In this document: positions 1 through 8,385 of the stretch, in pieces
Position numbering within the stretch: the stretch's first letter is position 1
How the letters are laid out: the number at the start of each line of letters is the position of its first letter
DNA from: Arthrobacter pigmenti
GTDB taxonomy: Bacteria; Actinomycetota; Actinomycetes; Actinomycetales; Micrococcaceae
NCBI RefSeq assembly: GCF_011927905.1
Contig: NZ_JAATJL010000001.1
Span: forward strand, 1,302,001 to 1,366,000
Reading direction: 5' to 3'
DNA length: 64,000 nt
The notes under the pieces: generated by a model
Databases searched by the model: none
The model's input: only the letters and a program-made list of their open reading frames with translations
What the model was told of the DNA's origin: nothing
Translations under genes and position numbers: made by a program

Positions 1-1
1 G

Positions 2-1165
2 TTCGGATCGCGGATGATGATCGTCAGCGGGGCAGCGCTGATGGCGCTGGGCCAGACGCAGCTGGCTTTCGCGGAGTCAGTACCTGCGGGAATCGTCGGC
101 CGCCTGCTGGTCGGAGGGGGCGATGCCATGACGTTCGTCGCGGTGCTGAGGCTGCTTCCGGCATGGTTCGATTCGCGACGTATCCCGCTGTTGACACAGC
201 TGACAGGGATCCTTGGACAGTTCGGGCAGATCCTCAGCGTTGTTCCGTTCCTTGCGGTCCTGCAGTACGCGGGCTGGAGCACGGCGTTCCTATCTGCCGC
301 GGGGCTGGGTGTGTTTGCGGCCGTGCTGGGCCTCTCGATGATCCGGGACGAACCGTCTGGTGCGGCTCAGCGCGGCCGTGTATCCCTCCGGCAGACAGGT
401 GTATCCCTGGCGGACGCCTGGAAGCAGCCCGGCACACGGCTGGGCCTATGGTGCCACTTCACCACGCAGTTCTCGGGCACGGTATTCGTGCTGATCTGGG
501 GTTATCCGTATCTGGTGAGCGCGCAGGCGCTCCCGGCCGCCACCGCTTCGGTGCTGATGACGCTTTTCGTTGTGGTAGGCATGGTCTGCGGTCCATTGCT
601 GGGCGTTTACGTGGCACGTCACCCGCTGCGCCGCTCCACGATGGTCCTAGCCATCACTGCCGCAACTGCGCTCGCGTGGTTGGTGGTCCTGACCTACCCT
701 GGACGGGCCCCTCTCTGGCTGTTGGTCCTGCTCGTGGTGACGCTTGCGGTGGGCGGGCCCGGCTCAATGATCGGATTTGATTTTGCCCGTACCTTCAATC
801 CTGCCTCCCGCCTTGGGACCGCAACGGGAATCGTCAATATCGGCGGCTTCACCGCAGCGCTGATCACCATGTTCGCAGTTGGGCTGATCCTGGATCTGCT
901 GCTTGCCAGCGGCTTCTCCAACGGAGATTTGTACGCGCTCGACTCATTCCGGATCGCTTTCTCCGTGCAGTTCCTGATACTGATCGGAGGCACCGTTGCG
1001 ATTCTTGTACTCCGCCGGCGCGTGAGGGCGCAATTGGCCCGGCAATCAATCGTCGTGCCGCCCTTGCGTGAGGCGCTTGCCCGCGAATTACGACGACGGC
1101 GCCAAGTCCGCCGGATAGGCACTGCCCCTCCACAATCGAAAGATTCGGGCGACTTACACACATAG
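2..1165 (+). CDS. MFS transporter, 5' end outside the window
   Basis: Major facilitator superfamily permease. The reading frame is open to the first base of the window, so the N-terminus is missing. The first visible codons read FGSR, fitting the end of the MFS loop 2-3 signature (D-R-x-G-R/S-R). About ten hydrophobic segments follow, with a central basic/polar loop near residues 105-130 as usual between the two six-helix halves, and a basic cytoplasmic tail rich in Arg after the last helix. The 383 residues from the first ATG (position 14) are shorter than a normal 400-450 residue MFS protein, consistent with loss of the first helix or so. Substrate cannot be told from sequence. The next gene follows 48 nt later on the same strand. 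Confidence 0.85.
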   Translation, partial: FGSRMMIVSGAALMALGQTQLAFAESVPAGIVGRLLVGGGDAMTFVAVLRLLPAWFDSRRIPLLTQLTGILGQFGQILSVVPFLAVLQYAGWSTAFLSAAGLGVFAAVLGLSMIRDEPSGAAQRGRVSLRQTGVSLADAWKQPGTRLGLWCHFTTQFSGTVFVLIWGYPYLVSAQALPAATASVLMTLFVVVGMVCGPLLGVYVARHPLRRSTMVLAITAATALAWLVVLTYPGRAPLWLLVLLVVTLAVGGPGSMIGFDFARTFNPASRLGTATGIVNIGGFTAALITMFAVGLILDLLLASGFSNGDLYALDSFRIAFSVQFLILIGGTVAILVLRRRVRAQLARQSIVVPPLREALARELRRRRQVRRIGTAPPQSKDSGDLHT

Positions 1166-1213
1166 CGCGGCCGGCGCAGCCGGCGAAGTGGAATTGGCGC
1201 CAAAGTCTTATCC

Positions 1214-2434
1214 ATGACTTCGAACGCACCCATTTCCGTCAGCACTCCCGCAGATATCCTGAGCTACGTTCCGCACGTTCTCGGTTTCCAACCCCGCGAA
1301 AGCCTTGTGTTCATCACCATGGCGGGTAAACGGGTGGGGGCGACCCTGCGGTTGGACCTCCCGAAGGACTCGACTGACCCGTTGGATTACGCACAGGGAG
1401 TACGGGAGTACCTTGAGGCCGATTCCGCCGCGGACGGTGTGCTTATGGTCCTCTATACGGAGCAGGAGTGGGCAGAGCCGGAAGCGCCGCCGTTCGCGGC
1501 ACTTGTACACTGCCTCGATCTGGTCCTGGACGCGGCGGGGCTTACGCTCCTCGATGGCTGGCTGATCAGTAGCAGTTCCTGGCGGGATTATTTCTGCGAT
1601 GACGCAGCTTGCTGTCCGTGGCCAGGCCACCCCCTTGCTGCCATCACCGAAAGCGTCCTCAACACGGAACTGGTCTTCCAGGGCAGCAGTTACGCGGACT
1701 CGTTGGAAGCAGCGGTGGGTTTGCTGGGATCTGAACGTCAGGAGGATGTACACCGCCTGACCTGCCAATACCTTGCACAGTGGGTAGGGAACTGGGAGCG
1801 GACAAGCGTGGGGCACGATTCCCTGGTGCTGTGGGACAGCCTCATTGCCCGGGTGCTGGATGGAGGTGCGCTCGAGGCTGAACCAGAGGTGATCGCCTTC
1901 CTGCTTGCCGGCCTTACCCGCGGGTCCGTAAGGGACGGCGTGATAGTACTCGCCGGTGCGGGTCTGGATGCAGCATCAGACGCCGCGGACCAGGCCGGGA
2001 TCCTGCCGGCCGGGATGCCCCGGATTGCGCTTCCTGCAGAATGCGCGCGGCTCATCGCAGAGCACCTGGCAACGCGGAGTCCAGCAGAACCATTGGCATC
2101 CGAGCCGGGCGGATCACTCTTCAGCGAGGTCTTCCTGGCAACGTCCGAGTTTCCGGACTGGCAGCGACTGGACGCCGCCTATTCCATCTTCCTGGGGTTT
2201 TCGGCCATCGCGGAGGGGGAATCGCGTGCGGCGCTCCTGAGTATCCTTGGATGGCTCGAGTGGGCCAGAGGCAGGGGCTCGCGGGCACACCGCTTCCTGC
2301 AGGAGGCGTTGGATGAGACGCCCGCCTACACCCTGGCGGAGCTCCTCCTACAACTCGTTGGATCCGGAAGCCTCGCTCCCTGGGCCCGGTCCCGCGACAC
2401 TTCCTGGACCTCAGAGCCGCGAAGAGTTGCCTGA
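1214..2434 (+). CDS. DUF4192 domain-containing protein
   Basis: 406-residue protein recognised as the actinobacterial DUF4192 family by its N-terminus (S-T-P-A-D-I-L-S-Y-V-P, then GFxPxESLV) and overall length. The family has no established function. It has no signal peptide or membrane segment, so it is probably cytoplasmic. The C-terminal 150 residues are helical and end with an alanine/leucine-rich repeat-like stretch (W-x-x-W-A-x-G-x-G), which resembles a helical-repeat tail. It starts 48 nt after the MFS gene and is followed by a 307-nt gap before sigA. The ATG at 1214 has no good Shine-Dalgarno sequence. Confidence 0.85.
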   Translation: MTSNAPISVSTPADILSYVPHVLGFQPRESLVFITMAGKRVGATLRLDLPKDSTDPLDYAQGVREYLEADSAADGVLMVLYTEQEWAEPEAPPFAALVHCLDLVLDAAGLTLLDGWLISSSSWRDYFCDDAACCPWPGHPLAAITESVLNTELVFQGSSYADSLEAAVGLLGSERQEDVHRLTCQYLAQWVGNWERTSVGHDSLVLWDSLIARVLDGGALEAEPEVIAFLLAGLTRGSVRDGVIVLAGAGLDAASDAADQAGILPAGMPRIALPAECARLIAEHLATRSPAEPLASEPGGSLFSEVFLATSEFPDWQRLDAAYSIFLGFSAIAEGESRAALLSILGWLEWARGRGSRAHRFLQEALDETPAYTLAELLLQLVGSGSLAPWARSRDTSWTSEPRRVA

Positions 2435-2741
2435 GGCAGGAGGAAGTGCGGGGCCCGTAGCTTAGCGTGGGGAGGTATTGGAGAATTACGCACCGTTCCC
2501 AAAGCGTGCGACAATGGAACCCAGACCCGGTTGGGTTCGTGTTTCAGGTTGGAGTGCCGCAACCGGTGGAAGCTGAAGTAGTTGACTACAACGCATCCAC
2601 CAGGGAATAGCGCACTCAGCGGAGCTGTTGTCTTGACGTACAGTTTCCGCTGATCCGCCTGAGTTCAGGCACGGACTTGACAGGGTCATAGTGGTGTTGC
2701 CCCCTTGGTGGCGCCACACACCGCCGTATGAAAGGTTCTCT
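2435..2741 (+). other. sigA upstream region, 307 nt without a gene
   Basis: No convincing open reading frame. A possible promoter is TTACGC (2486-2491), 18-nt spacer, GACAAT (2510-2515); if used it would give a leader of about 220 nt. A small 6-bp stem, AACCCA (2518-2523) with TGGGTT (2532-2537), would lie at the RNA 5' end. Three TTGAC elements (2583, 2633 and 2677) have no well-spaced -10 partner. The Shine-Dalgarno GAAAGG (2730-2735) lies 6 nt before the GTG start of sigA. Confidence 0.35.
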
Positions 2742-3980
2742 GTGTCGGCCAAGAAGACAACAGCACCGGTGTTAACAGAACCCGGTACAACTGCAACCAA
2801 GCGCAAGTCTGCTGCAACGAAGACGGCCTCAAAGGCCGGGTCCGCACGCGGCACCAAGCGCACGGCAAATGAAGGCAGCGTCGACACGAACGGTGCCGCG
2901 GCAGTCCCTGACGAGGAAGCCACGGATCAAGAGGTCGACCCCACAGCAGCAGACGTGGACACCGCCGAGTCGGACACCGCCGAGGTTGCTGAGGCAAGCA
3001 CCGGAAGCGGTTTCGTCTACTCTGACGCGGACGATGACGATGCTCCTGCGCAGCAGGTCGTCTCAGCGGGAGCTACCGCAGACCCGGTCAAGGACTACCT
3101 GAAGCAGATCGGAAAGGTGGCCCTGCTTAACGCCGAGCAGGAAGTCGACCTCGCTTTGCGCATCGAGGCAGGTCTCTTCGCCGAGGAGAAACTCGCGGCT
3201 AACGCGAACATCGACCCCAAGCTGCGCCGTGAGCTCGAATGGGTTATTCACGACGGAAAGCGGGCCAAGAACCACCTGCTCGAAGCAAACCTTCGGCTCG
3301 TTGTATCCCTTGCCAAGCGCTACACCGGTCGCGGGATGCTCTTCCTCGATTTGATCCAGGAAGGCAACCTCGGCCTGATTCGCGCGGTCGAGAAATTCGA
3401 CTACACCAAGGGCTTCAAGTTCTCCACCTACGCCACGTGGTGGATTCGGCAGGCCATCACCCGCGCAATGGCAGACCAGGCTCGTACCATCCGCATCCCT
3501 GTGCACATGGTTGAGGTCATCAACAAGCTCGCGCGGGTCCAGCGGCAGATGCTGCAGGACCTCGGGCGGGAGCCCACGCCGGAAGAGCTCGCGCTTGAGC
3601 TGGATATGACCCCTGAAAAAGTGGTTGAGGTGCAGAAGTACGGACGTGAGCCGATTTCATTGCACACGCCGCTCGGCGAGGACGGCGACTCGGAATTCGG
3701 CGACCTCATCGAGGACTCCGAGGCTGTTGTGCCCGCGGATGCCGTCAGCTTCACCCTCCTTCAGGAGCAACTGCACTCGGTTCTGGACACACTGTCCGAG
3801 CGTGAGGCAGGCGTGGTAGCCATGCGCTTCGGCCTGACCGATGGGCAGCCGAAAACATTGGACGAAATCGGGAAGGTGTACGGCGTGACGCGTGAACGCA
3901 TCCGCCAGATAGAGTCAAAGACAATGTCAAAGCTCCGCCACCCATCCCGTTCGCAGGTACTGCGCGACTACCTCGACTAA
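2742..3980 (+). CDS. sigA: RNA polymerase principal sigma factor (sigma-70, group 1)
   Basis: Housekeeping sigma factor that directs RNA polymerase to -10/-35 promoters. I choose GTG 2742 (412 residues): GAAAGG lies 6 nt upstream and the N-terminus V-S-A-K-K-T matches related actinobacterial SigA. An upstream in-frame ATG at 2691 would add a Trp/Pro-rich extension. Residues 1-110 are a low-complexity Lys/Ala then acidic extension typical of actinobacteria. Region 1.2 starts near residue 114 ([12 protein letters not shown]). Region 2 carries [18 protein letters not shown] and the -10 recognition helix [15 protein letters not shown]. Region 4.2 near the C-terminus has the helix-turn-helix [18 protein letters not shown]. 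All group 1 landmarks are intact. Transcription ends at two hairpins just downstream. Confidence 0.97.
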   Translation: MSAKKTTAPVLTEPGTTATKRKSAATKTASKAGSARGTKRTANEGSVDTNGAAAVPDEEATDQEVDPTAADVDTAESDTAEVAEASTGSGFVYSDADDDDAPAQQVVSAGATADPVKDYLKQIGKVALLNAEQEVDLALRIEAGLFAEEKLAANANIDPKLRRELEWVIHDGKRAKNHLLEANLRLVVSLAKRYTGRGMLFLDLIQEGNLGLIRAVEKFDYTKGFKFSTYATWWIRQAITRAMADQARTIRIPVHMVEVINKLARVQRQMLQDLGREPTPEELALELDMTPEKVVEVQKYGREPISLHTPLGEDGDSEFGDLIEDSEAVVPADAVSFTLLQEQLHSVLDTLSEREAGVVAMRFGLTDGQPKTLDEIGKVYGVTRERIRQIESKTMSKLRHPSRSQVLRDYLD

Positions 3981-3983
3981 TCT

Positions 3984-4006
3984 CTCGCCTGCCCCCAGCA
4001 GGCGAG
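3984..4006 (+). terminator. Hairpin just after sigA stop
   Basis: Nine perfect pairs: CTCGCCTGC (3984-3992) with GCAGGCGAG (3998-4006) around a 5-nt loop, four bases after the stop codon. It has no U-run of its own and sits immediately before the stronger hairpin at 4016-4057, so the two may act together. Confidence 0.6.
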
Positions 4007-4015
4007 GAGCAGACG

Positions 4016-4057
4016 AAAAAGAACCCCTTTCCGCCAGTGTGGAAAGGGGTTCTTTTT
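4016..4057 (+). terminator. Strong intrinsic terminator, bidirectional
   Basis: Perfect 17-bp stem: 4016-4032 (AAAAAGAACCCCTTTCC) pairs with 4041-4057, with an 8-nt loop. The A-run on one side and T-run on the other let it work from both directions. It ends sigA transcription and, on the other strand, the convergent DUF7455 gene at 4097-4321. Confidence 0.95.
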
Positions 4058-4096
4058 GTGGCTGGCCGCCGACGGACGGACGGCGTCCGCTCCCTG

Positions 4097-4321
4097 CTAT
4101 GGCTCTACTGTGGCCTGAGCTTTCTCGTTGAGCCGGCCCGTTTCATCCTGCCACTCCGAAGTCTGCGGGCGCAGAGTGCTCTCTACAGCGCGGGCGTGGT
4201 GCCCGCAGAAGAGAAGCTCGCCACCGGAGGAGGAAAGGACTGCGCGGACGTATGCCTGGGCTCCGCACCGGTCGCAGCGATGCAGTGCGGTCAGCTCGCG
4301 GGTTGCTGTAGCTGTTGTCAT
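4097..4321 (-). CDS. DUF7455 small zinc-ribbon-like protein
   Basis: 74-residue actinobacterial protein, probably cytoplasmic. The CxxC of CDRCGAQAYVRA (residues 16-19), the later FCGHHARAV and the Trp-rich tail identify the small family annotated DUF7455. The Cys/His set suggests one bound zinc; function is not known. The start ATG 4321 has an ideal Shine-Dalgarno, AAGGAGG, 5 nt upstream. It is convergent with sigA and divergent from parE; this sigA-side position is common in actinobacteria. An inverted repeat overlaps its upstream region (4333-4362). Confidence 0.8.
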   Translation of the reverse strand: MTTATATRELTALHRCDRCGAQAYVRAVLSSSGGELLFCGHHARAVESTLRPQTSEWQDETGRLNEKAQATVEP

Positions 4322-4332
4322 GGGTGCCTCCT

Positions 4333-4362
4333 TAGTGGTTCCTGTAGTTCATATAACCACTA
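4333..4362. promoter_or_regulatory. Inverted repeat upstream of DUF7455 gene
   Basis: TAGTGGTT (4333-4340) and AACCACTA (4355-4362) form perfect 8-bp arms around a 14-nt AT-rich spacer. One arm ends at the Shine-Dalgarno of the leftward DUF7455 gene. It could be an operator around the promoter or an mRNA hairpin masking the ribosome site. The regulator is unknown. Confidence 0.4.
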
Positions 4363-4574
4363 TTCGTAGCCGTTTCTTCGCAAGCTGGGTTGGCTTTCGC
4401 TGAGCGCGTACCGGCTACGACCGCGAGCGAAGCGGCGTCACCGCAGACTACGGCATGCCTGCACGGCAGCCGATGTTGGAGCGAATATGCTGGTTACGGT
4501 GCGCCGATTTCGGCTCGCAGCATCGACGACCGGTAACAAGTCCGGGTATTACTCCCAAGGAGTTTCCAAGGAAC

Positions 4575-6671
4575 GTGGCCCCCAGCTCTGAATACACCGC
4601 CCGCCATCTGTCCGTGCTTGAAGGACTGGAGGCTGTCCGTAAACGCCCAGGCATGTACATCGGCTCCACCGACTCCCGGGGACTCATGCACTGCCTGTGG
4701 GAAATCATCGACAATTCGGTTGATGAGGCCCTTGCCGGCCACGGACAGAACATCCGGGTGATCCTCCATGCAGACGGTTCGGTAGAGGTGCACGACGACG
4801 GTCGCGGCATACCGGTTGACGCCGAGCCTAAGACCGGACTCAGCGGTGTGGAGGTGGTCTTCACAAAGCTGCATGCCGGAGGCAAATTTGGCGGCGGTTC
4901 GTACACTGCGTCCGGCGGCCTGCACGGTGTCGGGGCCAGCGTTGTCAATGCGCTCTCCGCCCGGCTCGACGTGCAGGTGGACCGTGGCGGAAAGACCTAC
5001 CAGATGTCCTTCCGCCGGGGAGAACCCGGTCGGTTCGAAGACGAACGCAAGCTCGCTCCAACGGCGAAGTTCGCTCCCTTCGTGGACAGTTCCCGGCTTG
5101 AAGTCGTGGGGAGTACAAAGCGCGGCGTCACGGGGACCAGGATTCGGTACTGGGCGGATCGCCAGATCTTCACTCCCGACGCGAAGTTCTCCTACGAAGA
5201 ACTGCAGGCACGTGCCAGGCAGACTTCCTTCCTTGTTCCGGGCCTGCGCATCACCCTCCGCGATGAGCGGGGCCTGCCGGGAACGGATGGCGTCGTCGAA
5301 GAGGTTTTCCATCATGACGGCGGTATCTCGGAGTTCGCCGAGTTCCTTGCGATCGACCATGCGGTGACGGACGTGTGGCGCTTGCACGGCGCCGGACGGT
5401 TCAAGGAGTCCGTGCCGGTCCTTGACGAACAGGGACACAGCCGGATCGCTGAAGTGGAACGTGACTGCGAGGTGGACATCGCGCTGCGGTGGGGGATCGG
5501 CTACGACACCACAGTCAAGAGCTTCGTCAACATCATCGCAACGCCCAAAGGCGGAACCCACCAGGCAGGCTTCGAGCAGGCCCTGCTCAAGACGTTTCGC
5601 AAGGTGGTCGAATCCAACGCCCGCAAGCTCAAGGCAGGCAACGACAAACTGGAGAAGGATGACGTCTTTGCGGGACTGACTGCCGTACTGACGGTCCGTC
5701 TGGCCGAGCCGCAGTTCGAGGGCCAGACCAAGGAAATTCTGGGAACCTCAGCCGTACGGGCGATCGTCGCGAAGGTGGTCGAAACGCAGATCCTGGCCCG
5801 GCTGAATTCGTCGGCGCGAGCAGACAAGGCGCAGTCCGCGCTCCTGCTCGAGAAAGTCGTCGCCGAGATGAAGTCCCGGGTTTCCGCGCGGGTCCACAAG
5901 GAGACCCAACGCAGGAAGAACGCCCTCGAGACCTCGTCCATGCCCACCAAGCTCGCTGACTGCCGCATTGACGACGCCGAGCGTTCGGAACTGTTCATCG
6001 TCGAGGGTGACAGCGCCCTGGGAACGGCCAAACTCGCGCGCTCCTCCGACTACCAGGCGCTGCTGCCCATCCGCGGCAAGATCCTGAACGTGCAGAAAGC
6101 ATCGGTAGGGGACATGCTGTCCAACTCCGAATGCGCGGCGCTGATCCAGGTGGTCGGGGCGGGCTCGGGACGGAGCTTCTCACTGGACGCCGCACGATAC
6201 GGCAAGGTGATCCTGATGACGGACGCGGACGTCGATGGGGCGCACATTCGAACCCTCCTACTGACTCTGTTCTTTCGCTATATGCGTCCGCTCGTTGACG
6301 CCGGCCGGGTGTTCGCTGCGGTACCTCCGCTGCATCGGGTGGAAGTGGTCGGTGCGGGGAGCAAACCGAACGAAACCCTCTATACCTACTCAGAGCAGGA
6401 ACTGCACCGTCTGCTCGCCACGCTGGAGCGTGAGGGTAAGCGCTATAAGGAGCCGATCCAGCGTTACAAGGGGCTCGGGGAGATGGACGCCGGCCAGCTC
6501 GCGGAAACCACCATGGATCCACGCCACCGGACGCTCCGCCGCGTCCGGATCCAGGAAGCAGAAGCCGCTGAGCGCGTGTTCGACCTATTGATGGGCAGCG
6601 ATGTCGCACCGCGAAAGGACTTCATTATTGCGGGGGCCGCGTCACTTGACCGGGAGCGGATCGACGCTTGA
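4575..6671 (+). CDS. parE: Type IIA DNA topoisomerase subunit B (topo IV/gyrase B paralogue)
   Basis: ATPase subunit of a type II topoisomerase; with the ParC-like subunit at 15370-17847 it would relax or decatenate DNA. I choose GTG 4575 (698 residues), with AAGGAG 12 nt and AAGGA 2 nt upstream. The in-frame ATG at 4455 would add 40 unlikely residues. GHKL ATPase motifs: DNSVDEALAG near 48, DDGRGIP near 75, GGLHGVGASVVNALS near 115. TOPRIM motifs: EGDSA near 476 and MTDADVDGAHI near 548. The C-terminus has the canonical RYKGLGEM. Actinobacteria often carry this pair beside gyrAB, so ParE rather than GyrB is inferred from context and from its length. The stop lies inside a tandem repeat. Confidence 0.9.
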   Translation: MAPSSEYTARHLSVLEGLEAVRKRPGMYIGSTDSRGLMHCLWEIIDNSVDEALAGHGQNIRVILHADGSVEVHDDGRGIPVDAEPKTGLSGVEVVFTKLHAGGKFGGGSYTASGGLHGVGASVVNALSARLDVQVDRGGKTYQMSFRRGEPGRFEDERKLAPTAKFAPFVDSSRLEVVGSTKRGVTGTRIRYWADRQIFTPDAKFSYEELQARARQTSFLVPGLRITLRDERGLPGTDGVVEEVFHHDGGISEFAEFLAIDHAVTDVWRLHGAGRFKESVPVLDEQGHSRIAEVERDCEVDIALRWGIGYDTTVKSFVNIIATPKGGTHQAGFEQALLKTFRKVVESNARKLKAGNDKLEKDDVFAGLTAVLTVRLAEPQFEGQTKEILGTSAVRAIVAKVVETQILARLNSSARADKAQSALLLEKVVAEMKSRVSARVHKETQRRKNALETSSMPTKLADCRIDDAERSELFIVEGDSALGTAKLARSSDYQALLPIRGKILNVQKASVGDMLSNSECAALIQVVGAGSGRSFSLDAARYGKVILMTDADVDGAHIRTLLLTLFFRYMRPLVDAGRVFAAVPPLHRVEVVGAGSKPNETLYTYSEQELHRLLATLEREGKRYKEPIQRYKGLGEMDAGQLAETTMDPRHRTLRRVRIQEAEAAERVFDLLMGSDVAPRKDFIIAGAASLDRERIDA

Positions 6672-6733
6672 CCCTCAAGCCCACGGACGCTTGACCCTCA
6701 AGCCCACGGACGCCTGACCCTCAAGCCCATGGT
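6665..6733. repeat. Three tandem copies of a 23-bp unit over the parE stop
   Basis: Copies at 6665-6687, 6688-6710 and 6711-6733. The first two are identical; the third differs at a few positions (CGCCTG for CGCTTG, CATGG for CACGG). Each copy contains TGA. Because 23 is not a multiple of 3, the TGAs at 6669, 6692 and 6715 fall in three different frames, the first being the parE stop. Confidence 0.9.
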
Positions 6734-6762
6734 CACGCCGGACGGGAATAGTCCCTCGGTGT

Positions 6763-7794
6763 CTAGCCGAAAAAGCCCGGCGCGATCAGCAGAACCGTGG
6801 GCGCCGTCAGCAGAAGGGCGGCGGCGGTCAGCGCACCGATCGTCTGCACGTTGGAAAGCGGGGGCTGGGGCTCGAGCAGTCTCCGGAGGCGATGGACAGT
6901 CGCCACTGAGCTGCCTTCAGCGCCAGGTTCCTCATCAGGGGCGCTCGGCGCGGCGTCCACGCGTGGTCTTCCAACTGCGGATCCGGCGTCGGAGCCGTCC
7001 GCAACGGGTGCATCTCTACGAGATCCGTCCATTGCCGGCCCGTGGGATCCGCTCGCGACGATGGCTATCGCGCCGACCAGTACTTTTTCGTCCACCTGCT
7101 TGACGGCTTCGTCGTCGGCAAGCATCTCGATGAGCTCATTGACCGCTCGCTGGGCAAGCTGCGATGTCGGCAGCCAGGGTAACGCTGAGCGCCAGGCGGC
7201 AAAGGCCCATAGCAGCAGGTGGTGACGCTGCTTCAGATGCGCCCGTTCATGAATGAGGACGGCCTGCAGCTCATCCTCCGATAGGAGGCCCATGAGGCCG
7301 TCGGAGAGAACGGTGACGGACCGTGCACCTCCGGGGAGGCAGTAGGCCACCGGAGCAGGGTGCTTGATGACGAGGGTTGACGGATTACCGTGCGAGGGCG
7401 AACTGAGCAGATTCAGCAGGTTGCGGTGCCGGCGTCGTTGTCCCCGGATGCGTGCGTAGGTCAACAGCAGCGTGAACACCAGGTGGGCTGTTAACAGGCT
7501 TGCCGCGCTGAGTGCGAACACATGGACCAGGCCAAGGGTTTCAGCCGGGCGATTGTTCACCACAACGTCCCACAGAGCACCGAGTGCCTCCAAAAGGTTA
7601 TCTCCGAGCGGTTCGAGGCCCCATACGAGCATGGCGCCGATCATCGAGAGCCCACCAGCGAGCGCGATTGCCTGCCAAAGGATCATTGCGGTAAAGGGAG
7701 ACCGGGCGGGCCATTTCGCGCGGGACAGGGCGATCGGGGCAGGCCACGCCAAAACCACGGCAAGCGTGGCCAGCAAGTGCGAGGCCCAGAACAT
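6763..7794 (-). CDS. M56 family (BlaR1/MecR1-like) membrane metallopeptidase
   Basis: 343-residue integral membrane zinc protease. By analogy with BlaR1/MecR1 it should lead to inactivation of the partner BlaI-type repressor encoded 5 nt upstream. Hydrophobic segments lie near residues 5-25, 38-60 and 90-115, and one at the C-terminus (about 315-340). The zinc motif HERAH has H182, E183 and H186, and ELIEMLADDEA downstream supplies the third ligand region. There is no C-terminal penicillin-binding sensor domain, so unlike staphylococcal BlaR1 it does not bind beta-lactam in the classic way. A low-complexity Ser/Ala/Asp loop lies near residues 250-295. What signal it senses is not visible. Confidence 0.85.
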   Translation of the reverse strand: MFWASHLLATLAVVLAWPAPIALSRAKWPARSPFTAMILWQAIALAGGLSMIGAMLVWGLEPLGDNLLEALGALWDVVVNNRPAETLGLVHVFALSAASLLTAHLVFTLLLTYARIRGQRRRHRNLLNLLSSPSHGNPSTLVIKHPAPVAYCLPGGARSVTVLSDGLMGLLSEDELQAVLIHERAHLKQRHHLLLWAFAAWRSALPWLPTSQLAQRAVNELIEMLADDEAVKQVDEKVLVGAIAIVASGSHGPAMDGSRRDAPVADGSDAGSAVGRPRVDAAPSAPDEEPGAEGSSVATVHRLRRLLEPQPPLSNVQTIGALTAAALLLTAPTVLLIAPGFFG

Positions 7795-7799
7795 GGGTG

Positions 7800-8171
7800 C
7801 TAGCTGCTGCCCAGAAGCCGCCGGAGCGTGCGGGCCTCGCTCTCGGACACGCTGCCGATGAACCGCGCAAGCACTGCTTCCCGGTCCGGTGCGGTCACGA
7901 GAACCTCATGCATGAGTTCGGCGGTGTGATCCTCGCGGCTGGTCACCGCGCGGTAGCGATGAGGGCGCGTGTCCCGCTCGCGTTCCACCAGGCCCTTCTT
8001 CTCCAGGCGGGAGAGCACGGTGAGAACCGTGGTCACCGCCAGTTCCTTACCCTCTGCCGTGCCTGCCGGAGCAAGCGCCAATGCGTCGCGAAGCGCGTTC
8101 GCGGTCATGGCCCCGGGGGTGGCCCACAGCAGGTCCATCACTGTGCGTTCGAGTTCACCGAGCGTGGCCAT
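7800..8171 (-). CDS. BlaI/MecI/CopY family transcriptional repressor
   Basis: 123-residue winged-helix repressor. I choose ATG 8171 (M-A-T-L-G-E-L-E-R), with AAAGGA about 6 nt upstream, over the longer start at 8192. The N-terminus ELERTVMDLLWATPGAM and TVLTVLSRLEKKGLVERE match the family's DNA-binding half; the C-terminal helices would form the dimer and carry the cleavage region. It heads a two-gene leftward operon with the M56 peptidase. Three copies of TTCTAC-N5-GTAGAA lie between it and the divergent cydA gene, placed to control both directions. The family binds palindromes of the TACA/TGTA type, so these are probable operators (inference). Confidence 0.9.
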   Translation of the reverse strand: MATLGELERTVMDLLWATPGAMTANALRDALALAPAGTAEGKELAVTTVLTVLSRLEKKGLVERERDTRPHRYRAVTSREDHTAELMHEVLVTAPDREAVLARFIGSVSESEARTLRRLLGSS

Positions 8172-8271
8172 TTCTATTCCTTTGTTGAGCATTCCTGAGC
8201 TGGACGACGGCGGTAGCCTTCGCTTTCGCCTGTACCAACCACCTCTTAACCTACAACGTTTTTGTGCAGGG

Positions 8272-8288
8272 TTCTACATCACGTAGAA
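8272..8288. promoter_or_regulatory. Candidate BlaI operator 1
   Basis: Perfect palindrome TTCTAC-N5-GTAGAA in the blaI-cydA divergent region. It resembles known BlaI-family operators in the spacing and TAC/GTA core. It is the site nearest blaI. Confidence 0.75.
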
Positions 8289-8303
8289 GTAACGTTGAAG
8301 TTG

Positions 8304-8320
8304 TTCTACGATGTGTAGAA
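8304..8320. promoter_or_regulatory. Candidate BlaI operator 2
   Basis: Second perfect TTCTAC-N5-GTAGAA, 32 bp from the first (start to start, about three helical turns), with a different 5-nt centre. Conservation of the arms but not the centre supports a protein-binding site rather than a recent duplication. Confidence 0.75.
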
Positions 8321-8327
8321 GAAGAAC

Positions 8328-8344
8328 TTCTACAAGATGTAGAA
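8328..8344. promoter_or_regulatory. Candidate BlaI operator 3
   Basis: Third perfect TTCTAC-N5-GTAGAA, 24 bp after the second and 41 nt before the cydA ATG. It is placed to block cydA initiation or early elongation. Confidence 0.75.
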
Positions 8345-8385
8345 GTTGTGTCAGGCATCGACCGTGCTTGAGGAATCGAGGATCC

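Noticed and set aside
8311-8385. Extended cydA start 25 codons upstream
   Set aside because: Would translate through the operators, and encodes a Cys/Arg-rich segment unlike the CydA family, which starts near L-E-I-A-R-W-Q-F.
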